64,000 nt of DNA from Solicoccozyma terricola (lineage: Eukaryota; Basidiomycota; Tremellomycetes; Filobasidiales; Piskurozymaceae). The stretch lies in the NCBI GenBank assembly GCA_001600875.1, contig BCLD01000010.1:748349-812348 (forward strand), given 5' to 3'. The position numbers were made by a program, and so were the translations under genes. Shown piece by piece: positions 25,688-36,491 of this stretch. Within the stretch, counting starts at the first letter, position 1. Each line of letters opens with the position of its first letter. Under the pieces are notes generated by a model that was given only the letters and a program-made list of their open reading frames with translations, ran no database searches and was not told the origin of the DNA.

Positions 25688-26283
25688 ATGTCTTCCAACC
25701 TCGAAATAGTCATTATTCACCTCCCCGACAACGCTGGAAACATTGAAACGACTTCTACATTCCTCGATGGCATGCAGTATGTCAAGTCCCAAGAGGGTTG
25801 CAGGAGCGTCCGATCGGGTCGTGCATTGAGCGACCCGAAAGTGTCCATCTGGTTCTTTGGTGAGAGACAGCACTTTGAAATCATCCGTGTTGCCCCAACC
25901 CTGGCTCACACCACAACTGTCTTTGCACGATAGAGTGGGTTACAATCGATGCTTATCGCGAATGGCAGAAGCAGCCTCACTACAAGGAATTCCGAGAATT
26001 CTGGTTCTCTTTCGCTAAAAGTCCTGAGGCGGGAATACCACCTCTTGAGATCCGACATATGACCATTCCCACTGCAGAATTGCAGGAGATTGTAGCTAGC
26101 AAGGCCGTAGAGATCGTCATGGGTGGGAACGGCAATAAAGGGAAATTCAACACCACGGTGATAGAAGGGTTCGAAGAAGGTCAGTCGATAGGCCTCACTG
26201 GGCTGAACGATGACAGTGAGGGTACAGATAGAGTGAGCGAGGGTGACGAAACGGTCTACAAGGTCAAGCTCAGTTCGTTTTGA
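25688..26283 (+). CDS. small ABM-like (dimeric alpha/beta barrel) protein
   Basis: Starts at ATG 25688 (MSSNLEIVIIHLPDNAGNIE). One intron follows WFF (GTGAGAG...CGATAG, about 25860-25933), and exon 2 continues EWVTIDAYREWQKQPHYKEF to TGA 26281-26283. The pattern of a strand, a helix (TSTFLDGMQYVKSQEGCRSV), strands with a Trp (PKVSIWFFEW) and a helix with a HYKEF end resembles the antibiotic-biosynthesis-monooxygenase/Dabb fold common in fungi. That fold is used by small oxygenases and stress proteins. About 170 residues in total, with a less typical acidic C-terminal segment (NDDSEGTDRVSEGDETV). Catalytic function is not deducible, and assignment rests on fold pattern only. Confidence 0.6.
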
Positions 26284-27746
26284 GACCGGGGGCGGGGCTG
26301 GGGGTATCTGTGGTGGTGGGTGGTCTGTGGTGGGTCGTTTGTTTGTTTGTGTGTTGTGATTTGTAGAATATGTGTACTTGGTCTGCCTGCGTACAACACA
26401 TCCTTCCAACGACTAGCTTCGTACACCGAGAAATGTCGACAAGATGCTACGGAGGATGACATCGATATCCTTGGTGCTATCACGTCCTTCATCGATTCCC
26501 AGATGACACCTATGGAGCCTCTTGCTGTTTATGTATCTGCTAGTTGGGGGATTGCTGCATGCTCTTGGTGACATCCTCGGCCATGAGAACCTATTCTCTC
26601 ACTCCAGACGTTGTCCAAAACCTCGTAATTGAACGCTGTTTCATCTTTTCGTCATGGAAGCACAACGTAGAAACAACACCTGGAAGTCAACAACGACGAG
26701 ACGATCAATCCTTTTCTCATCATTGAACACGTTGTAGCCCATGACGGCGACGAGGATAAAGGAATGGAGTCACTGGTTCTTCGTCGACTCTGATGATCAT
26801 CTACACATACCCATACCCCACCATTACCGCATTCTCGACACTCACTGACTTCATGACGAGCACCCTGATCAGCCCAGACGGCAAATGGACCGTGTCGTTT
26901 CGAGATCCCTTCAACCTCCAGCCCTTTCCACTCGAGGACGTTGTGAACGACATTATCAGCACAGCCACGATAGTTCGGAAAGGTGGCAGCGTGGGTAGCT
27001 CACGACCAGGGTGTCTTCAAATGCTACCACCACCCGAGCTCATGTTTCACTCACTTTAACAGAGGTTTCAGATTTACTTTGAACACAGAAAGGACGAGGA
27101 CCAGGAAGTCAACGACGAGGAGGGAACGATGGTCAGATGTTGGACTGATACGTCGTACGAGGGTACATGGGCGATCAGAAATAGGTGTGATTTTAAAGGA
27201 CGTTTCCCTAGCTACCAGCAAGGTGTACCCGAGTATGGACCATTGTCCAAACAATTTCCGGAACACGTTGTGAGTGAGACCTGACTCATATCGCAACCAA
27301 AGTGTCGACGAGGAACATATACCCAAACTGAAAATGCCAACACTTGCGACCTACTCACAGGCTACAGTTGGCCAGGAGAAATTCATCGAGATTGTGTTTG
27401 CGTCTGCTTCCTTCAAGTGTAAAGGCTTCATGCAAGATATCAATGGCTACGACGTTTGGCCAGAAGATATCGACGGATTTCATAGTTTTGCGAAGAAAAG
27501 GCTCTACATGTACGTCTCGAGAAGAAACACCCCAATCCGCACTGGTATTTCATACTAACTGCGACTGAAGGAAATCGCAGAGAGGGAGGCAAGAAGAGTG
27601 TGGACGTTCAGTCTTCTCAGCTAGATGCCGTCACTGCCAACACCGACGCAACGTGGAAGATTCATATCCGCTATCGACCTTGTCCAAACGACGATCAGGT
27701 TGATGAGAAACCTAAGGAGCAAGGTAATGGTTCTAACGGCGAATAG
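26284..27746 (+). other. unresolved multi-exon coding region, plus strand
   Basis: Several plus-strand segments have protein-like composition but I could not join them into one model. They include TSFQRLASYTEKCRQDATED (near 26400-26460), NDETINPFLIIEHVVAHDGD (26690-26750), SPDGKWTVSFRDPFNLQPFP (near 26870-26935), RFQIYFEHRKDEDQEVNDEE with EGTWAIRNRCDFKGRFPSYQ (27065-27220), QATVGQEKFIEIVFASASFK with GYDVWPEDIDGFHSFAKKR (27360-27500), and a last exon ending ATWKIHIRYRPCPNDDQ with TAG at 27744-27746. GT-AG pairs exist between some of them. No family is recognised. Some joins meet stop codons in every phase tried, so decay or two adjacent genes are possible. Confidence 0.4.
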
Positions 27747-27808
27747 TGGAGCGCTCGCACTCGCACCAAGCTGACGTTGATCCCTCCTGTACGCTAGAAC
27801 CTATCGAC

Positions 27809-28272
27809 ATGTCGTCGTCTGAATTGGAACACGACTCTTTCGCTCAGACGGAGTTTGACGAGCTTGAATGTCCTGAGGACGTCGAAGATCCTCCATTCGA
27901 GAGAGGACAAGCGCGGACTGGATCCCCAGAAGTGGTCGTCTCTCCTCCGTCCATGTCACTGACTGCTATCGTGGAGAGCGCCGAATGGGCGCCGTTGATA
28001 CCGATCTTACCGATTATCGAACCCGAGAGTTCAGAACCCTCGATCGCGGTCTCCTCGATTTCACCAATGTCTCCCATGGAGAGCGGCGGTGCGTTACAGC
28101 ATACCCCCAACGAGATATCATCTCCTCCACCCGAGCAGACAGTGAGTGCAGTTCTCTAACGTTCAGGGTCGTCGCGACTGAACGAAGATTTTCCCATATG
28201 CTATAATAGGTCACGTTTGATACAAACTGGGCCAACAACTTCAAGATAAGAGATTGGGCGGACGGGTTGTAA
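27809..28272 (+). CDS. hypothetical acidic Pro/Ser-rich protein
   Basis: ATG 27809 (MSSSELEHDSFAQTEFDELE) opens an acidic, Ser/Pro/Ile-rich exon. It splices at GTGAGTGC (near 28141) to an exon after CTATAATAG. That exon encodes VTFDTNWANNFKIRDWADGL and ends at TAA 28270-28272, about 130 residues. It is not recognised. It could instead be a 3' exon of the unresolved upstream region, because only 62 bp separate them. It converges with DPH1, whose stop is 160 bp downstream. Confidence 0.4.
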
Positions 28273-28431
28273 AGTTACGTTTGCTGTTTTCCGCGGTCGT
28301 CATTAGAAGGCTCCGGTGGTGACATGGGCCGAACGTTTTTGGTTGATAGAGTGTACGTCCGAGTTGGCGAGATTTAATTAATGAGAATACCATCAGTCGT
28401 CGGCACATGACATTGGGCGGGTCGTGGTACA

Positions 28432-30752
28432 TCAAGTTGTTGCTCGGATCGGCCGTAATGGTCGCTTACCCATACCGTGCCGCGGAGTCCAAGGGCCGAG
28501 GGAATCATCCTATGAGATAGACGCAGATCAACAACCAGAAGCTGTTACTTGGTTCCGTGGATTCAAAACTCACGCTGTAAAAGTCCATCGGATACGACTC
28601 GAGCGACTCGTCATCTCCATTCTCCAACCCTTTCCAACCTTTCGCTCTACCAACAGCGACACTCGCTTCGTATGGACTGAGCAGCGGTCGAGAGAATGCG
28701 TATCCCCAATCGATACTGAGACGGGGACATGAAGTTTGAACGAAAGTTGAGAGTTGGGAGGTTGGAAGGAGATCGAGCTTTTGTGGAGAGAGTTCGGAGA
28801 GTAACAGGAGGAATGGAGGGTGTGGAGAACGAGGTAGAGATTGTTTGATGGTCTGAAGAGAGGGGGACGTTATATCTCAAGCCTAGCACAAAAACGGGAA
28901 GGTCGTCGAATGCTTACATTCATCACACTCAAACTACCCTGCCTCCCTAGAGTCCCCAAGACAACCGCCCACCCTCCAGCACCTTCATTACCATCCAAAT
29001 CCTCCTCCGACCCCTTCTCTCCTGACTGCTTTGATCGCTTCGATTGGTTCTCAGAAGTCAAACTGCCTCGAGCTTTCATCACGCTTTCCCCTCTCAGCTT
29101 TCTCATCTCATTATGATCATATCCTTCTCTCGTGAACTTCTTATCATACGGATCGTATCTGAATGCAGGGACCGTAGGATTCGCTATCATGATCGATTCC
29201 AAATGGAATCTTCCATCTCCAATGTAACTATAACCCCGGTGAGACTCGGAATCAGCGAATGTCGTTCCCAGAGCTCGGGATCCTTTCGCCAAGGGGATGG
29301 ATACCACTCACATCAAAGCATCAACGTTGTCATCTAATTTCGGTGCAGTACATCCCAACACCTCACCTGGAGACAACGGTTTTACTTGAGGCACGACCAC
29401 GTCATATTTCCCTCTCCACAACCCGATTTCCTCGGCGCGCGCACGGAGAATCGTGGATTGAGTTCGAAGTTCGGGTTTGATAGTGGTGAGAGCGGTAGAA
29501 TCAGACGAGTGTGGAGGAGGGTCGGAGTTGGAGATGGGTGGAAGTGATTCGGATAAAGCGTCTCGAAGATCTTGTACTGCTGAGATGAATTGAATGGTAG
29601 AAACGAGTGCTAATCTGGTCGGTGTATCTTCCTTGACTACCTCCTTCTTTTCGTTGGGTATTGGAGGTTCTTCTTCTATTCCGATTTGTAGCGTCGCACC
29701 GATACCTTTCCCGACGACTTTGTTGTCCTTTTCAGAAAGAATTGTACGATGGAATGATGTTTTGGATGATGGGAAATTCCGTCGGATTGAAAGTGATAGA
29801 TGAAGTGGATCGATTGTGATTTCAACAAAGATGTATAGAGTTCGGAGTGTTGTTTGAGATACGGGTACTGATGGAGTTGAAAAAAGAGGTGCCATTAAGC
29901 ATCCCGACAGACAGAGACGGGTGTGTTTCCCAAAAGACCGAGTGAGCCTTTTCTTTTCTTCACTCACTTAAACAACTATGCCCATAATGAACAATCATCT
30001 CAGCACCCATACTCTTCGCTGTATAATCATCAATACAACACGCTCCATATGTAACATCAGCCAGTAAAAGCGGTTGCACATTAGCGAATGATTCGAGAAT
30101 ATCTGCTATTATCGGGCCATATATCAAGAGACCTTCTGGGAGTTGAAGAGCGACGGTTTGGATTCGGTATTGGAGGAGTTGGTGGATTGTTTTATGGATC
30201 TCGAATGAGTAGTTTGAGGGTAATGCTGGGTGGGTGGGTGGGATGGGTGGAGAGAGATTTGATTAACAAGATGTTTTCAAATGATCGTTGATTCGTTATC
30301 CACGCTGGAGAGCAACATTACGACCCCGAAGCCTACCGCAACCTTCCCAAACCTCCTCACATCCTCTTATCCTCCGTCGTACCAGGTGTAAAACGGCTAG
30401 TTGGTTGCTCGCCGTGCTCGCAAACGGTATATTGCTCTTCGCGAAAGAGATGAATGCTCACTACGTTCGCAAGACAATACATACTCTTCGCTCCGCGAAG
30501 AAATAAATGCTCGTCCACACCCGCCCACTCACCCTTAATCGCCTCATTCAACTCCACATTCCCCAATATCTCATCCGGAATAGCATTTGATACCCCTCCC
30601 GTCCTTTTCCCCGTTCCTCCTCCTCCTCCTCCTCTCACCGGACGAGTGGATGAACCGACGAAACGACGTCGTGGTTTAGGACCGATAGATGGAGTCGATG
30701 TAGACGGTGTTGGATCGATGGTAGGCGGTGCATCAGGGATGCAGGATGTCAT
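28432..30752 (-). CDS. DPH1: diphthamide biosynthesis protein 1
   Basis: Minus-strand gene from ATG 30750-30752 ([17 protein letters not shown]) to TGA 28432-28434 (end [10 protein letters not shown]), with several introns. Diagnostic segments: [36 protein letters not shown] with VHYGHSCL (first cluster cysteine region), [10 protein letters not shown] (second), [20 protein letters not shown] followed by [29 protein letters not shown], a [14 protein letters not shown] segment near 28650 (third cysteine), and YPMDFYS spliced to [14 protein letters not shown]. With DPH2 it forms the radical-SAM 4Fe-4S enzyme that adds a 3-amino-3-carboxypropyl group to a histidine of eEF2 in the cytoplasm, the first step of diphthamide synthesis. 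A Ser/Pro/Glu insertion near 29450-29750 and an N-terminal Gly-rich stretch lengthen it relative to human DPH1. The family match is strong. Confidence 0.93.
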
Positions 30753-31489
30753 GGTGAAGGATGTGTCGGTGCTGGATGGGACGGGGGTGTGGTGGTAGAT
30801 GGTATACGAATGGTTGAACATGGCTGAACAGGCCGACTTTTGATTCGAATGGTTCACAACTTTCACGTGTCGGGGGGGGGGAGGGGCGGGGGNGGGTTAC
30901 ATCTATATACAACTGCCAACTCAGTGCCACTTTGAGAGCGGAACCTTGGGTCGTAATGGTAAAAGTCCGGTTAATGAATGTTCACTTTGCAGCTACATTC
31001 CTTACAAATTGAACCACAAATTTCATCAGATAGACATCACTTCATAGTAGGAGGGGTCTGTGAAACGTTTGGATGTGGATTATGAAGCTGGATATGGTGA
31101 ATAGAAACTCAATCCAAGAGTTGATGTGCATTTGATTAGCCTAACATCTCCTAGGAGATAATCCCCCCTGTGAGATTTCTCCAGGGTGGCAAAAAGCTCC
31201 ACAAGGAGATTTACTTTTTTCTCCCGAGGAAAAAAAAAACAAGGTACTTGAATGAAACCCCTCACAATGCCACAACAATTGCCACAGATACACGCAGGTC
31301 TATGAGCGGATGGAGCTCCCTGCTCAATTAAGAAGATCGCCTGCATAACACAACACACAGAGGACTCCTCCCATGCTGGTCATTGTGGTCAAATGTTGAC
31401 ATCTATTTAAAGACATATTGACCACATACCTGTATGGTAATCATGGGACTCAAAGGATGGATTTCCCAGCCCTTCCATTGACCAGAGTA
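30753..31489. other. spacer between DPH1 and the paralog 2 upstream module
   Basis: DPH1 promoter side, including a G-rich run with one unread base at 30870-30897. From about 31240 to 31489 it shows patchy resemblance to the region upstream of paralog 1 (23230-23450). No gene is supported; the longest minus-strand open stretch here is not conserved in sense. Confidence 0.5.
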
Positions 31490-31628
31490 AGCCGAAACTG
31501 AGTAGGGCCAATCATGTGAAATTGGAAAATCAAATGAATGGATACTGCCAGTGGCAGCCCCTGTGTGGCCTCCTTGTTATGCAGCATTGTGTATCGTTCA
31601 AGCCTCTAACTCCCACAGGACAAGGGTT
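31490..31628 (+). promoter_or_regulatory. conserved upstream module of secreted paralog 2, cut off by the retrotransposon
   Basis: Carries the family's upstream blocks: CCGAAACTGAGTAGGGC, CAATCATGTGAAATTGG, GGATACTGCCAGTG (31540) and GTTCAAGCCTCT. It ends at the target-site duplication at 31629. The matching core promoter and gene resume at 37004 on the far side of the element, so this module has been moved 5.4 kb from its gene. Confidence 0.65.
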
Positions 31629-31633
31629 CCAAG
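31629..31633. repeat. 5 bp target-site duplication (left)
   Basis: CCAAG directly precedes TGTTACG of the left LTR and is repeated as CCAAG at 36999-37003 after the right LTR. Five-base duplications are usual for Ty3/gypsy integrases. Confidence 0.9.
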
Positions 31634-32140
31634 TGTTACGACCGGACCTTGACGGAGGAGTGCCGAGGTACGGGTGTGCAAGCACACAGGAAGCGGTCGA
31701 GAGGAATTGCGGAATGGATGACGAGGGGGCCTAGTCCGGTTGCCAACTTCGCAGAGTTGCAGCAAGGAATCACTTGACCAAGGTGAAGGACCAGGTGGAT
31801 AAGAGCTCAGTGAAAGCTGAGCTTGATTGACTAGTAACGTATGATATCTTTTGGTGAAGAGAAAAGGAAAAGTACAATGAGGCAAAGTAGTTTCTTCTGC
31901 TTTATATATGTATTCTGGGAAGGGTGTTGAGTCATAGATGTTGTGCGGGTTGTTCGGGTGTTGAGTCATAGAAGTTGTGCGAGGTGGTCGGTGTTGTCGG
32001 TGTGATCGGTGTGGTCGGTGTTGTCGGTGTTGTCGGTGTGATCGGTGTTGTCGGTGTGTTCGGTGTGATCGGGTGTTGAGTCATAGAAGTTGTTTTATTG
32101 ATAGCCTATGTTGCGGTACTGCATTGGCAGGATCGTAACA
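31634..32140 (-). repeat. left LTR (3' LTR of the element)
   Basis: 507 bp, TGTTACGACCGGACC to GGCAGGATCGTAACA. It contains an inverted repeat AGCTCAG/CTGAGCT near 31806-31825 and a GTGTTGTCG-type minisatellite at about 31985-32072. The pol stop codon lies 45 nt inside it. Confidence 0.95.
31985..32072. repeat. TCGGTGTTG minisatellite in the left LTR
   Basis: About nine copies of a 9-10 nt unit alternating TCGGTGTTG, TCGGTGTGA and TCGGTGTGG. The same array is present in the right LTR at 36843-36930. Confidence 0.85.
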
Positions 32141-35100
32141 GCACCCCCTCCATTAAGCAGTGAAGTCCCTTGAACTGCACTTGTTGTTGTCCGAGTCTTA
32201 GGGTAGTAACCCTGCTTGAACTTAGTCGCCATCATGCGGAGGTTCTTGCTTTGGGGGGTGGGGGGTGGGGGGGGTCGATGTTGCGCTTTCGGCTGATGTT
32301 GCTCCACCGTGCCGATGTTGCAGTGCAGGCCCATGGTCCTATGGGGAGGGGGGCCGATGCTGCTCTGCCGGCCGATGTTGCCCTGCATGCCGATGGTGCC
32401 GTACAGAAGAGCGATGGTGCTGTACCCGCTTGCTTCTGAAATCGTTGCAGGTTGAAGTGTAAAATTTGAGCGTGGGTTGTATCCTTTGTTGGCAAAGAAT
32501 GGTGACAGTCCAGTAGTGGCATGTGGTGCATTGTTGTATGCAAATTCAGCGGTAGGTAGTTTGGTAGCCCAATCGTCTTGATTGTAGGTACCATAGATGT
32601 GGAGGTACTGCTCCAGTGTTTGGTTTGTCCTCTCCGTTTGTCCATCCGTTTCTGGGTGGTAAGCGGTACTGAAGTCCATCTTGATGTCTAGAAGTCCTGC
32701 TAGAGACCGCCAGAAACGTGAAGTGAATTCAGAGCCTCTATCACAAACAATGCTTTCCGGTATTCCATGCCGGGAAAATATGTGAGTGGCGAAGAGTTGT
32801 GCCAGTCCTTCTGCCGTAACCGATGTATAGGTTGGGATAAATACCGCCATCTTTGTGAGCCTGTCAACGATGACAAGTATCGCATCATAGCCATTCGATG
32901 GGGGTAGTTGTTCAATAAAGTCCATTGAGATTGCCGACCATGGGAATGGTGGCACCGGAAGTGACTTGAGCCCTCCATAAGGTTTGTGATGGCGTGCCTT
33001 TGCACGTGAACAGGGTTGACAGGAGTCCACATAATGGTGGATGAAAGTCTTCATGGATGGCCATGCAAAGGAGCGTTGAACGAGTTGTATTGTTTTGCGG
33101 CGTCCGGGGTGGCCAGCTCTTGGAGAGTCGTGGAAGTCTTGGAGGATTTGGAGTCGGAGGTCCCTTGCATCTGGGACAAATATGCGGCTTTTGTAATATA
33201 GAAGTCCGTTCTCCTTGATGTGGTATTGAGGGTGTTGTTGAATCGTTTCAATGATGTGTTGTGTTGCTTGATCCTCCGTAACGGCAGTTTTGATCAGGTC
33301 AAGTAACTGTGACCTTGCTTCCGAGAGACCCATCCTGATGAATTGTCCATCCTTGATCAGTTGATGAAGGTTGTGAGGATTATTTTCTGCCGTTAAGCTA
33401 GAGCCTTTCTCAACCGGACAGACATCTGGCCTTCGGGTGAGAGCATCTGGTTTAGTTCCCTGGGTGCCGGGACGATACTTGATAACAAAGTTGAAGTCGG
33501 CCAAGAACTCAGACCAGCGAGCTTGCCTGCGGTTGAGTTGCTTGGTGGTTGTAAAGAATTCCAGACTCCGGTGGTCTGTGAGTATTTCGATGGTGTGTTG
33601 GGCACCCTCCAAATAGTGGCGCCATTCCTTGAAACATGAGATGATAGCAAGCATCTCTTTGTCGTGGATCTCATAGTTAAGCTCTGCTGGTACCATTTTG
33701 CGGGAGAAGAATGCAATGGGGTGGATGTCCGTTGAGTGTTGTTGAGAAAGAATGCCTGCAACAGCAAAGTCGGATGCATCCGTCTCCAGAATGAGAGGCT
33801 TGGTAGGATCGAAGTGATAGAGTAGTCCATCGGACAGGAATGCTTGCTTGAGGTCTTGGAATGACTTTTCTTCCTTGTCCTTCCAATCGAAGATAAGTCC
33901 TTTCCGTGTCAATTGTGTAAGAGGATGAGCGATGCTTGAATAATTCCTGATGAACCGTCTGTAGAAATTCGCAAAGCCTAGGAAGGCTCGGACATCGTGA
34001 AGAGTCTTGGGTGTGGGCCAGTTGAGTACCGTTTCAACCTTGGCCTTGTCCATCTTGATACCATCCGGAGCCACAACAAAACCCAAGAATTCCACCTCTG
34101 TGGTATGGAACTCGCACTTCTCTGCCTTGGCATACAGGCCTGCCTCATGCAAGCGTTGTAATACCTTTGCGACATGTGACTTGTGTTCTTCCAGCGAGTT
34201 GGAATAGATGAGGATGTCGTCCAGATAGCAGATGACAAACTTGTCCACCATATCCGTGAAATGGTGGTTCATGAGGTGTTGAAAGGTTGCCGGTGCATTG
34301 GTTAGGCCAAAAGGCATCACGAGGTACTCAAAGAGCCCATACCGTGTCCTGAAGGCTGTCTTCCATTCTTCACCCTTAGCAATCCTGAGGAGATTGTATG
34401 CTCCACGGAGATCAATCTTGGTGTAATACTTTGCCTGATGCAGTCTGTCCAGTAGTTCTGCAATCAGTGGAAGCGGATACCGATTCTTGATTGTGATCTT
34501 GTTGAGACCCCGGTAATCCACGCAAAGTCTGAGGCTTCCATCCTTCTTTTTGACAAAGAGGATTGGTGCAGCCGCTGGCGACTCTGAAGGCCGGATGAAG
34601 CCCTTCTTTAGGTTCTCTTCCAGATAGTCCTTGAGTGCTTTGAGTTCTGTTTCTGATAGCGAGTAGATTGGGCCAAAGGGAGGTTTCTTTCCTTCCTCGA
34701 TGGGAATAGTGTGATCAAAGGGGCGGTGCGGAGGAAGTGTATCCGCCCGTTCTTTGCTGAATACGTCCAGATATGTGTGATAGTCTGTAGGGACCATATC
34801 ACAATCATCCCTAGGACCAGATTGGCTGTCTTGCATAGCATTTGTTGCTACCAAGGGAGATATGTTGCCGTGAGAACCCTGCACTGCCTCCGTTGCAGCC
34901 AGGTGGAAGCCAGGAGAGGCCAGAGATAAGGTATCAGTCCCAGATGAAGCGGTGACTGTACCGGTGGTCCAATTGATTATGGGGTTATTTTGCTGTAACC
35001 ATGGATAGCCGAGAATGATTGGGTGTGATCCCAATCTTGTGACTTGGAAGATGATATCCTCCTGATTGAATCCCTCAACCTGTGTCTTCATCTGGGTTTC

Positions 35101-35387
35101 ACGAGTGATGTCCCCTCCACGTGAGAGGCTTCCATCCACTAGAGTGAGATGTTCAGGTATGACTTTGGGTTGAGTGGGTATGCCATTGATCTTGATAAAA
35201 GTCCTGTCGATAAAGTTTCCTGATGCACCACTATCCACAAGTGCAGGCATGCTCTTGAGCCCTGGGAGATTGATGTTGACTATTATACTCCTTACTTGTG
35301 GTGGTGTTGCTGCGTTTCCAATAGCCCCAGCATTCTGGCAGCTCAGCGCTGGGTGTTGTGTAACATGCTGAGTGCCTAGCCTTTTCC
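32095..35387 (-). CDS. pol: retrotransposon Pol polyprotein (protease, RT, RNase H, integrase)
   Basis: Open frame of more than 1,050 residues, entered from gag by a probable -1 frameshift at 35382-35388; the first in-frame ATG is at 35250. The protease has PALVDSGASGNFID. Reverse transcriptase has SLRLCVDYRGLNKITIKNRY and the YLDD catalytic box (VICYLDDILIYSN). RNase H has LILETDASDFAVAGILSQ. Integrase has the HHCC zinc finger (HDSPRAGHPGRR to DSCQPCSRAK) and the DDE core (MDFIEQLP, VCDRGSEFTSRFW, AYHPETDGQTERTNQ). After NFTLQPATIS the usual integrase C-terminal domain is not recognisable. It is replaced by a Gly/Ile/Gln/His-rich low-complexity stretch with GTIGMQGNIGRQSSIG, and no chromodomain is seen. 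The frame runs into the LTR. The core is undamaged to my reading. Confidence 0.92.
32141..32151 (-). promoter_or_regulatory. polypurine tract for plus-strand DNA priming
   Basis: On the minus strand GGAGGGGGTGC directly abuts the LTR start TGTTACG, as expected for the PPT of an LTR element. Confidence 0.7.
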
Positions 35388-36400
35388 CGCTTCCTTTGAT
35401 TCCATAGGTTTGAAGTTGGGCGTCCTTGGATTAGGGTTGGCATGAGAAAAAGGGCATTTGGCAATGGTGTGATCTGCAGATCCACAGTAGAGACATAATT
35501 TGTTATCCCTTCTGCGTGTATATTCTTCCTTGGTGAGTTTCCCAGCCGGTGTGACTGGAAGGTTGGGACTAGTCTTGTTGTTGGTGACAGGTGGTCTTGT
35601 TGTTCCATTGGTGTTCCTATTGTAGGAATTGTTCCTTGGAGTGAAGTCACGATGATGAATAGGACTGTAGGTTCCTGGTGTGAACCTTTGATGAGTGTTG
35701 ATGTCGCCACCTTTTTCAAGGTTGCGTTCATAGACCCTTGTGTCGATTCTGACAGCCTGTTCCATGAGATCATGTAAATTTTCTGCTTTTTCTTGCCTGG
35801 CTAATTCATCTTTGATGACATCCTTGAGGCCACGATAGAATTGAGCCATTTTAGCCTTGTCATTCCATCCCACAAGGACTGCATAGCGTTGAAAATCGGC
35901 CAAGTAGGTGGTTGCAGATCCTTTTTGTTTGAGTGAGTAAAGGTTCCTTTCTGCGGTTCCTTCCTCATCCGGATCTCCAAAGAGTTCCTTGAGCTTTGTG
36001 CAGAAAAGCTCAAAGTCATTGATGATTGGGTCCTCTGGAGTCTTGCCTACGTAAGGTTGGAACCAAAGAAGTGCTGTTCCATGGAGGAAAGATCCCACCT
36101 AGAGAACCTTAGTCTTTTCTGTAGGGTAACGGGATGGTTGTAGTCCAATAACCATCTTGACTTGTGTAAGAAAGGGAGTAAGTCCTTAGAGCCAGAGAAA
36201 AAATCTGGGCTCGCAACTTTAGGTTCGGCTGTCCTTTCTTTTGTGATGACAGTTGAGGGTTGAGGCGAGACCCTTGATTGGTCGGTAACCTCTGCGAGTG
36301 TTGCCCTCATTTGCGCATTTTCTTCCATCAGTGCAGCAATGCTTCTTTCAAGGCTTACGAGCCGACTGTTTTGGGTTGGAGCTGCAGGTGTAGCAGACAT
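35376..36400 (-). pseudogene. gag: retrotransposon Gag, broken by a frameshift and a stop
   Basis: Starts at ATG 36398-36400 (MSATPAAPTQNSRLVSLERS), with a coiled-coil-like N-terminus and the start of the retrotransposon gag domain (KVASPDFFSGSKDL). The gag homology then moves to another frame near 36165-36185, and a TAG interrupts that frame at 36099-36101. After it, the domain continues with GSFLHGTALLWFQPYVGKTP, LADFQRYAVLVGWNDKAKMA and a zinc knuckle CLYCGSADHTIAKC (C-x2-C-x4-H-x4-C), ending at TAG 35376-35378. Gag normally forms the virus-like particle, so this copy would need Gag from a relative to mobilise. Sequencing error at the frameshift cannot be excluded. Confidence 0.8.
35382..35388 (-). 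promoter_or_regulatory. probable -1 ribosomal frameshift site between gag and pol
   Basis: Minus-strand heptamer GGGAAAA, in the gag frame G GGA AAA, two codons before the gag stop (GGC TAG). pol is open in the -1 frame through this point. It matches the X XXY YYZ slippery pattern. Confidence 0.6.
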
Positions 36401-36463
36401 GGTGATGTTGGTGTAAATAACTGGGTGATGACTTGAGTAGTGATGTGGTTGATAGTTGATCCA

Positions 36464-36482
36464 ATCCGCAAACTTGGACCAA
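36464..36482 (-). other. possible primer-binding site
   Basis: About 10 nt past the inner end of the 5' LTR the minus strand reads TGGTCCAAGTTTGCGG. TGG is the usual start of a tRNA-complementary PBS, but the distance from the LTR is larger than normal. Self-priming, as in Tf1-like elements, is the alternative. Confidence 0.25.
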
Positions 36483-36491
36483 AAGATATAC

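Noticed and set aside
31598..31969. Frame in the left LTR also present in the right LTR (36348-36827)
   Set aside because: It is the same LTR sequence twice. Repetition comes from the element, not from a conserved gene.
31985..32072. Regularly spaced short repeats as a CRISPR array
   Set aside because: The units are contiguous 9-10 nt minisatellite copies without spacers, in an LTR of a fungal element.
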